Below, in pieces: positions 58,874 through 64,000 of a DNA stretch of 64,000 bases. Both the position numbers and the translations under genes were made by a program. Each line of letters opens with the position of its first letter. Position 1 is the stretch's first letter. Origin of the DNA: Schizochytrium sp. TIO01 (lineage: Eukaryota; Sar; Bigyra; Thraustochytrida; Thraustochytriidae). A model generated the notes under the pieces. It saw only the letters and a list, made by a program, of their open reading frames with translations, made no database searches and was not told the DNA's origin. The stretch is from NCBI GenBank assembly GCA_004764695.1, contig SMSO01000032.1, positions 4,587,483-4,651,482 of the forward strand, in the 5' to 3' direction.

Positions 58874-59837
58874 CTGTGCTCTCTCTCTCTCTCTCTCTCT
58901 CTACTAATCTCAAAGATCTACTTTCATTCAATTATTTAACTAAATTCTATTCTCAAAATTAAAGACAAATAAATTAAAAAACAAGAAAAGGAGGAGAAAA
59001 AACCAAAAAAAAGAAAAGAAGATAAACCATAACAGCGAAATAATTGATCACAGCAAACAAAGCACAGAACAACCAGAACATACAGAACAACCAGAACAGA
59101 AACCTGCACTCCTACTAGCCACTAGCGCACTCCTACCATCGCCTAGCAGAGAATGAGCGGCTCGAGAGCTAGCTAGCTAGCTAGCTCTCTCTCTCTCTCT
59201 CTCTTCGCGGCGCCCTCTCCGGCAGGCGGCCGACGCGCTCGGCGTCGCGGGCGCCTGAGAGGCCTCCCTCCGGCCTCCCTGCCTCCCTCCCGGCCGGCCG
59301 GCCGCCTGCCCGGAGCAGCGCCGAGCGAGGGCGCCGCGGCCCCGTTTCTGCGGCAGCGCATTGGCGGCGGCACTGTTCCGCGACTGGGCCAAGGGCAGGC
59401 CAGTAGGCGCGATTAATCACGGTTACCTGGCGCAGTAAGCGTGATTAATTGCGGCTAGCGGGAGCCGCACGCTGAGACGGCTCCGGGAGGGAGAGAGCCG
59501 CCAAGTGGAGAATGGGGCGCGCACACAGTGGAGAATGGGGCGCGCACAGTGGAGTATTCTGGATAGCGCAGTTGCGGCGGCGCGTATAGTTGACTTGCGG
59601 CTGCAGCGGAGAGAAGAGAAAAGATCGAGGATTGATTTCTTCTTGTTTGGCTGCGCTGCCTTCTGCTTCTTCTTCTTTGGAGCCATCTTCTGCGCCTGCG
59701 AGTTTGCGGCTGATTTCTTGGCCTTCGTGGCCTTCTGGCTCCAGGCGGGCCCCTCCTGAGCAGAGGTGAGAGGCCTCGGCGGCGCGTAGGGGCTTGCGAA
59801 GGGTTGGCGCGGCGGCGAGAGAGAGATCGAGTGATTT

Positions 59838-59940
59838 TCACTCAGATTTTACTCTGATTTTTTACTTACTTACTCTGATTTTTACTTACTCTGATTTGCT
59901 CTGATTTGCTCTGATTTGCTCTGATTTAGTTTGATTTATT
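59838..59940. repeat. CTCTGATTT short tandem repeat region
   Basis: At least six copies of CTCTGATTT, the last four in a 10-bp register (GCTCTGATTT), mixed with TTACTTAC units. Confidence 0.85.
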
Positions 59941-60256
59941 ATTATTTTTCTTTTAGCTGAGGCAAGGGACTAAGGGGCGGTAGGGAGGCTTAGGCGGCGA
60001 AGAGGAGATGTTGAGAGGGAATGAGAGGAAAAGAAAGAAAGTAAAGTAAATTTAGGAACAATTAGGGCGCAATAGGGAGGGCGAAATGAGGAGTGAGGAA
60101 GAGGGCAGTGGCGCAGAGAAGAGGAGGTAGTCCCGGATCGAGGTCGTGCGGCAACAGCAGATTGCGGCGGCTTGACGGAGAGCGAGCGTCGTCGAGGTTG
60201 TCCTTGGACTAGTTTGTTGAGGCAGCAGCTTCTGTTTCTAGTTGGGAAGAAGAAAA

Positions 60257-62047
60257 ATGTGCGGCATCCTGGCCCTCCTCGATGTGCCGGCGCTCACCTT
60301 GAGCGAGGCTCGCAAGCTCGTGCTTGAGCACAGCAAGCTCATTCGCCACCGCGGCCCGGATTGGTCCGGTGTCTTCGAGTTTGAGGACACTGAGTCCGAC
60401 AAGAAGGCAGTCATCGCCCACGAGCGCCTTGCCATCGTGGACCCTGAGAGTGGCGCCCAGCCCCTCTACAACGAGGACAAGACTGTCGTCTGCGCTGTCA
60501 ACGGTGAGCTCTACAACCACCTTGCCGTTCGCAAGGACTTCCCTGACTACAAATTCCAGACCCACTCCGACTGCGAGATCATCATCCCCCTCTACGAGAA
60601 GTACGGCGTTGATATGGTCCCCTACATCGACGGTATGTTCGCCTTCGTCATCTTCGACTCCCGCACCAAGACCTACTTTGCCGCTCGCGACCACATGGGT
60701 ATCGTGCCGCTCTACATTGGCTACCGCGCTGACGGTGGTGTTGTCTTCTGCTCCGAGCTCAAGGGTCTTATCGGCGTCTGCGAGCGCTTCGAGCTCTTCA
60801 AGCCTGGCCACTACTACTCCTCCGAGCTCGGCGAGATGCGTCCCTGGTACACCCCTAAGTGGTACGACCTCAAGTTCAAGCCCACCGAAGAGCTTATTCT
60901 CACCCAGCTCCGCAACCGCTTCGAGAAGGCTGTCGTCAAGCGTCTCATGTCTGACACCCCTTGGGGTGTTCTCCTCAGTGGTGGTCTCGACTCCTCGCTC
61001 GTGAGCAGTGTGGCCGCTCGCCACGCCAAGGAGAACGAGGCCAGCGGATGGCCACGTCTCCACTCTTTCAGCATCGGTCTTGAGGGATCCCCCGATCTTG
61101 CCGCTGCCAAGAAGGTTGCCGAGTTCCTCGGCACCAAGCACCACGGCTTCACCTTCACCGTCCAGGAGGGTCTCGATGCCATTGATGACGTGATCTACCA
61201 CTTGGAGACCTACGACATCACCACCATCCGTGCCGCCACCCCCATGATGCTCATGGCCCGTAAGATTAAGGCTATGGGTGTCAAGATGGTCCTCTCTGGT
61301 GAGGGTGCTGATGAGTGCCTCGGAGGCTACCTGTACTTCCACAAGGCCCCCAACGCCGAGGAGTTCCACAAGGAGACCGTGAATAAGCTCAAGAACCTTC
61401 ACTACTTCGACTGCCTCCGTGCCAACAAGGCCATGAGCGCCTACGGTGTGGAGCCCCGCGTGCCTTTCTTGGACCGCGACTTCCTCGACTACGTCATGAC
61501 CCTCGACACCGAGTGGAAGATGTGCAAGGTCCGCGAGGGCGACGAGAAGCGCGGCAGCATTGAGAAGTACATCATGCGCAAGGCCTTTGACACCCCCGAG
61601 AACCCGTACCTCCCGGAGGACGTTCTCTGGCGCCAGAAGGAGCAGTTCTCCGACGGTGTTGGATACTCATGGATCGACATGCTCCGCGACAAGGCTGACG
61701 AGGAGGTCTCTGACTTGCAGTTCAAGAACCGCAAGAACCTCTTCCCCTACAACACCCCGGCCACCAAGGAGGGATACCGCTACCGTGTTCTCTTCGAGCG
61801 CCACTTCCCTGGTGAGTCTGCTCGCTCCACCGTTCCCGGCGGACCCTCCATCGCCTGCTCCACCCCTGCTGCCATTGAGTGGGACGCCGAGTTCAAGCGC
61901 CTCGCCACCCAGGTTGGTGGTGACAACTCTGGCCGTGCCGTCGCTGGCGTGCACAACAGTGCCTACGATGACGTTGAGGCCACCGTCTCTGGCAAGAAGA
62001 ACGCCAACGGTGCCGTCGAGCCCCCTGCCAAGAAGCAGAAGCAGTAA
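60257..62047 (+). CDS. ASNS: Asparagine synthetase, glutamine-hydrolysing
   Basis: 596 residues. I chose the ATG at 60257 (MCGILALLD), not the in-frame ATG at 60242, because Cys2 must be the N-terminal nucleophile of the class II glutaminase domain (about 1–200, with RHRGPDWSG, NGEL-Y-N, and SDCE). The synthetase domain has the PP-loop at 241–246 (S-G-G-L-D-S). Further conserved stretches are SIGLEGSPDL, VLSGEGADECLGGYLYFHKAP and RVPFLDRDFL. It transfers ammonia from glutamine to a beta-aspartyl-AMP intermediate, making asparagine in the cytosol. The C-terminal ~50 residues are a lysine-rich tail. Codon use is strongly C/G-ending, and every arginine codon I read is CGC or CGT, suggesting high expression. 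A 397-codon antisense frame is a by-product of this bias. Confidence 0.97.
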   Translation: MCGILALLDVPALTLSEARKLVLEHSKLIRHRGPDWSGVFEFEDTESDKKAVIAHERLAIVDPESGAQPLYNEDKTVVCAVNGELYNHLAVRKDFPDYKFQTHSDCEIIIPLYEKYGVDMVPYIDGMFAFVIFDSRTKTYFAARDHMGIVPLYIGYRADGGVVFCSELKGLIGVCERFELFKPGHYYSSELGEMRPWYTPKWYDLKFKPTEELILTQLRNRFEKAVVKRLMSDTPWGVLLSGGLDSSLVSSVAARHAKENEASGWPRLHSFSIGLEGSPDLAAAKKVAEFLGTKHHGFTFTVQEGLDAIDDVIYHLETYDITTIRAATPMMLMARKIKAMGVKMVLSGEGADECLGGYLYFHKAPNAEEFHKETVNKLKNLHYFDCLRANKAMSAYGVEPRVPFLDRDFLDYVMTLDTEWKMCKVREGDEKRGSIEKYIMRKAFDTPENPYLPEDVLWRQKEQFSDGVGYSWIDMLRDKADEEVSDLQFKNRKNLFPYNTPATKEGYRYRVLFERHFPGESARSTVPGGPSIACSTPAAIEWDAEFKRLATQVGGDNSGRAVAGVHNSAYDDVEATVSGKKNANGAVEPPAKKQKQ

Positions 62048-63701
62048 AAAGAAAAGTTGCTTTGCTTTACGGAGCGTGCAAGATTTGCCGTGGCGATGAT
62101 CGAGGCTGGATACGTCATTCAGCTGCTACTTGGCTTCCCTTGATACCCACGTCGACTAAGCATTTGTCTCCAAAACATGTGTCTGCATTTGGGCGCATAG
62201 CGTCGTGACGTGTGGCTCGCTCATCGTCCGTTTCACTGCTGATATTCCTCGCAGAGGATGTCTCGTTTGTGCTGTTCATGTCAACGGGAATCATTCTGTG
62301 AGGAATTGTGAGCGAGATACCAAACTTTTTTTACCCCCTGTACGCTGTACGCAATTTGTCTCAGTCCCTTGAACAAATTTTTGCGTAGAGCCATATGCAA
62401 AACGCAAGATTTACCCCCTATCAGCCCGTTTTTTTTCTTTTCTTTTTTCTCCATTCTTCAGGGCGATACATCGAAACTGCTCTATCCAAACAATCTGATT
62501 TTCGCCCACATGGGTTCTTTTGATTTTCTCATTACTATACTTTTGCTTTTAGATGTCCTTTTCTGTATAAGTTTTGGATTTATATGGGTGCGGAATGTGA
62601 GATTGAGCTATGCGAATGTTTCACTTGGACATTGAAGCTACCATTGCGATACCCTCGATATTTCCCTACGGTAAGAAGAGGAAGACCAAGGTGTTCGACC
62701 TATCTAAAGAAAAAAATATCAAAAATGAAAAGTCTTTATTAGGTTATCGTACGGCCTTTGGTTCGATAGCTTGATCCCCTGGACTAACCTGCTACAAAAC
62801 TCCGTACAATTCGATGGAACTTTGTTTTATCCCTTGCCAGAGTGCATTTCAGATTCAAGAAGTATGCATGTGGTCCGCTGATTGTGCTGTCTTGAACGAG
62901 GCATGAAGTGCTCTCTGCGCCTCAATCGATCAAAGTTAAGAAGAGTATGTATGTCCCAAGTTCCTGCTACCTCCATTAGAACCTTATCGTACAGTTTTCG
63001 ACCCGCCTTATCGCTGGCGACCACTTCCTGTACGCTCGCACTGTTGTAAACACGCCTGTGTCTTTTCTCTAGGCCTTCATTGCACTCGTAGCAGATCATT
63101 CTCACAGAACGAACTGCACGCAAGAACGCTGAGGCTCTGAATTGCAGGAGGTGTCTCAACCTTCATCTTCCAGCCAGACACAGCTAAACTTCTGCTGCTT
63201 TTCCTGAAGCTTGCCCAAAGAGCTTACAGCAAGCCGAACAGACAGCCTTCGACGTGTATGCAAAGATCACCCCTCGCGAGGACCAACTGGGGAGCCTTGT
63301 TCTAGCTTCAGCGCGCAGACCGCAAGCTGTTCGAAATAAGTACCACCAAGAATTGAGAGAACCTGAACAAGAAAGATTGGATGAAAAAAATGAAAATGAA
63401 GTGGAAGAAGAGAAAAAGAAGATCTGATAAGGGGTAGTACCGTTTTGGGTAGGGAGCACGTTAAGACGTTTCTTTTGTTCTTTTGTTATTTCTGTTTTCT
63501 TTGTCGCTCTTTGTCACTGTTTCTCTTTGTTTCCGATGCTTTCTTTTTGTTTCCTTTGAGGATCAGACAAGAGACAATCCAAATCCAAATCTAAATCTAA
63601 CCCGGCGAGTAGGTGGGATCGCAAATAGTGCAGCACTTGCTTCGCGGTCTCTCGCACGTCAATTCTGTTTCTTTGGCTTGAGGACTTCAGGCCAAGTGAA
63701 G
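62048..63701. other. Intergenic region with unproven coding-like pieces
   Basis: 62048–62820 is the ASNS 3' side and T-rich DNA with nothing recognised. 62827–63100 (minus) has a frame with MICYECNEGLEKRHRRV. 63187–63427 (plus) has an open frame containing QTAFDVYAKITPRED and a Glu/Lys-rich end (EEEKKKI, stop at 63425). The latter has no ATG but is preceded by candidate 3' splice sites (TTTTCCTGAAG, GCTTACAG), so it could be a last exon. The two lie on opposite strands and neither is firm. Confidence 0.35.
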
Positions 63702-64000
63702 ATGTATTCAACCAACCATGACATCTTGCCGGCGAGTCGCGGAGATTTCGCCATGCAGCACCACCACCCCGAGCCTCATGGCACCTTGGAGGCCACGAGA
63801 ACCGTGACGTTAGCGATTCCTGTTGCAGCGAATGCCCTATGCGTGGCGGCTGCTGCTGGTGCCATCGTGGGTGGTTATGCTGCTGTATGGTGGATGCGGA
63901 GACAGCTCAAGGCGAAGCGGTCCCCACGTCGCATTGCGGGTATCTGCAAGCTTCGACCTGAAAAGGAGGACCAATATACCCAGCTTCACGACCACACATG
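63702..64000 (+). CDS. Membrane-anchored L-rhamnose mutarotase-like protein (5' part)
   Basis: An ATG at 63702 opens a frame that runs off the window edge with 99 complete codons. Residues about 1–30 are polar with a short His run. Residues about 34–66 form one hydrophobic segment (LAIPVAANALCVAAAAGAIV…AAVWW) ending in basic R-R-Q-L-K-A-K-R, a signal-anchor-type membrane helix. The visible end (RIAGICKLRPEKEDQYTQLH) matches the start of the L-rhamnose mutarotase fold, whose members begin with a beta strand and then L-K-P-E-K…Y-x-x-L-H. That family interconverts sugar anomers or is of unknown function in eukaryotes. Everything beyond the window edge is unseen, so the domain call rests on about 20 residues. 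Confidence 0.6.
   Translation, partial: MYSTNHDILPASRGDFAMQHHHPEPHGTLEATRTVTLAIPVAANALCVAAAAGAIVGGYAAVWWMRRQLKAKRSPRRIAGICKLRPEKEDQYTQLHDHT

Larger units (their letters stand above)
56103..60256. other. 4.1-kb gap: repeats, GC islands and ASNS 5' region
   Basis: 56103–57130 has short frames only. 57130–58000 is a GC-rich island with no recognisable gene. 57793–57822 is (GCATT)n and 58665–58688 (GCTTT)n. 58799–58871 is (TCAA)n, 58879–58902 (CT)n, and 59167–59204 (AGCT)n then (CT)n. 59205–59470 is very GC-rich (CGG/CCTCC). 59505–59560 is a doubled GTGGAGAATGGGGCGCGCACA unit. 59838–59940 has repeated CTCTGATTT. A lysine/alanine-rich minus-strand frame at 59423–59830 (from AQEGPAWSQKATKAKK through MAPKKKKQKAAQPNKKKS) is protein-like, but I cannot make a gene of it. 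The last ~300 bp is likely the ASNS promoter/5' UTR. Confidence 0.5.

Noticed and set aside
59423-59830. Lysine-rich minus-strand frame (MAPKKKKQKAAQ…) as a ribosomal or histone-like gene
   Set aside because: Composition is suggestive, but no known domain follows and the frame runs into repeats; not enough to call.
60242-60256. ASNS start at 60242
   Set aside because: It would bury the catalytic Cys2 behind five extra residues; class II amidotransferases need Cys at the mature N-terminus.
60209-61402. A 397-codon frame antisense to ASNS
   Set aside because: It mirrors the C/G-ending codon bias of the sense gene; composition (Gly/Val/Leu/Glu/His-rich) is typical of antisense shadows, while the sense frame is an unmistakable asparagine synthetase.

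Overview
The window is nuclear DNA from an intron-poor, probably unicellular eukaryote. Several genes of 1–5 kb run uninterrupted. The products are eukaryote-specific (Nup155, MAD2, EMC10, copine, SMYD methyltransferase, NIPA Mg2+ transporter), and tRNA genes carry internal A/B boxes and T-run terminators. Coding regions are moderately GC-rich and sit in AT-rich intergenic DNA full of simple repeats. A stramenopile-type protist or unicellular alga would fit, but nothing here fixes the lineage. The listed CDS are single-exon readings from the first in-frame ATG; missed 5' exons remain possible, especially for the S9A peptidase and the PH-like gene.

Layout. 1–0.4 kb: 3' end of an unidentified gene. 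1.5–10.6 kb: two outward-pointing clusters of identical tRNA-Arg(ACG) genes (4 on the minus strand, 9 tandem on the plus strand) enclosing a NIPA-like transporter, an S9A serine peptidase and a decayed Ty1/copia-type element. 10.9–12.2 kb: a PH-like protein. 15.3–17.7 kb: a SET-MYND methyltransferase whose 3' end overlaps a convergent CKAP2-like gene. 18.7–20.6 kb: copine. 22.6–23.2 kb: MAD2. 23.9–25.0 kb: a SWIM zinc-finger gene split by a frame change. 26.2–27.0 kb: EMC10. 27.7–29.1 kb: a PhnZ–PhnY fusion. 31.2–35.4 kb: a PDZ + multi-IQ + coiled-coil protein. 38.9–42.9 kb: a Dug3–Dug2 fusion. 45.2–50.5 kb: Nup155. 50.9–51.6 kb: an unidentified basic protein. 54–56.1 kb: a second copia relic and two more tRNA-Arg(ACG) genes. 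60.3–62.0 kb: asparagine synthetase. 63.7 kb to the edge: start of a membrane-anchored L-rhamnose-mutarotase-like gene.

The most notable content is two metabolic gene fusions. One polypeptide carries both steps of oxidative 2-aminoethylphosphonate breakdown (2OG hydroxylase PhnY plus HD di-iron oxygenase PhnZ). Another joins the two subunits of the yeast glutathione-degrading Dug2–Dug3 complex (GATase + WD40 + M20). The second theme is tRNA-Arg(ACG) amplification: 15 identical genes, nine in a ~177-bp-period array whose spacers contain a hairpin with compensatory changes. Arg codons in the asparagine synthetase gene are CGC/CGT, which this tRNA would read as inosine-34. Otherwise the genes are unlinked housekeeping functions; no operon-like organisation is expected or seen.
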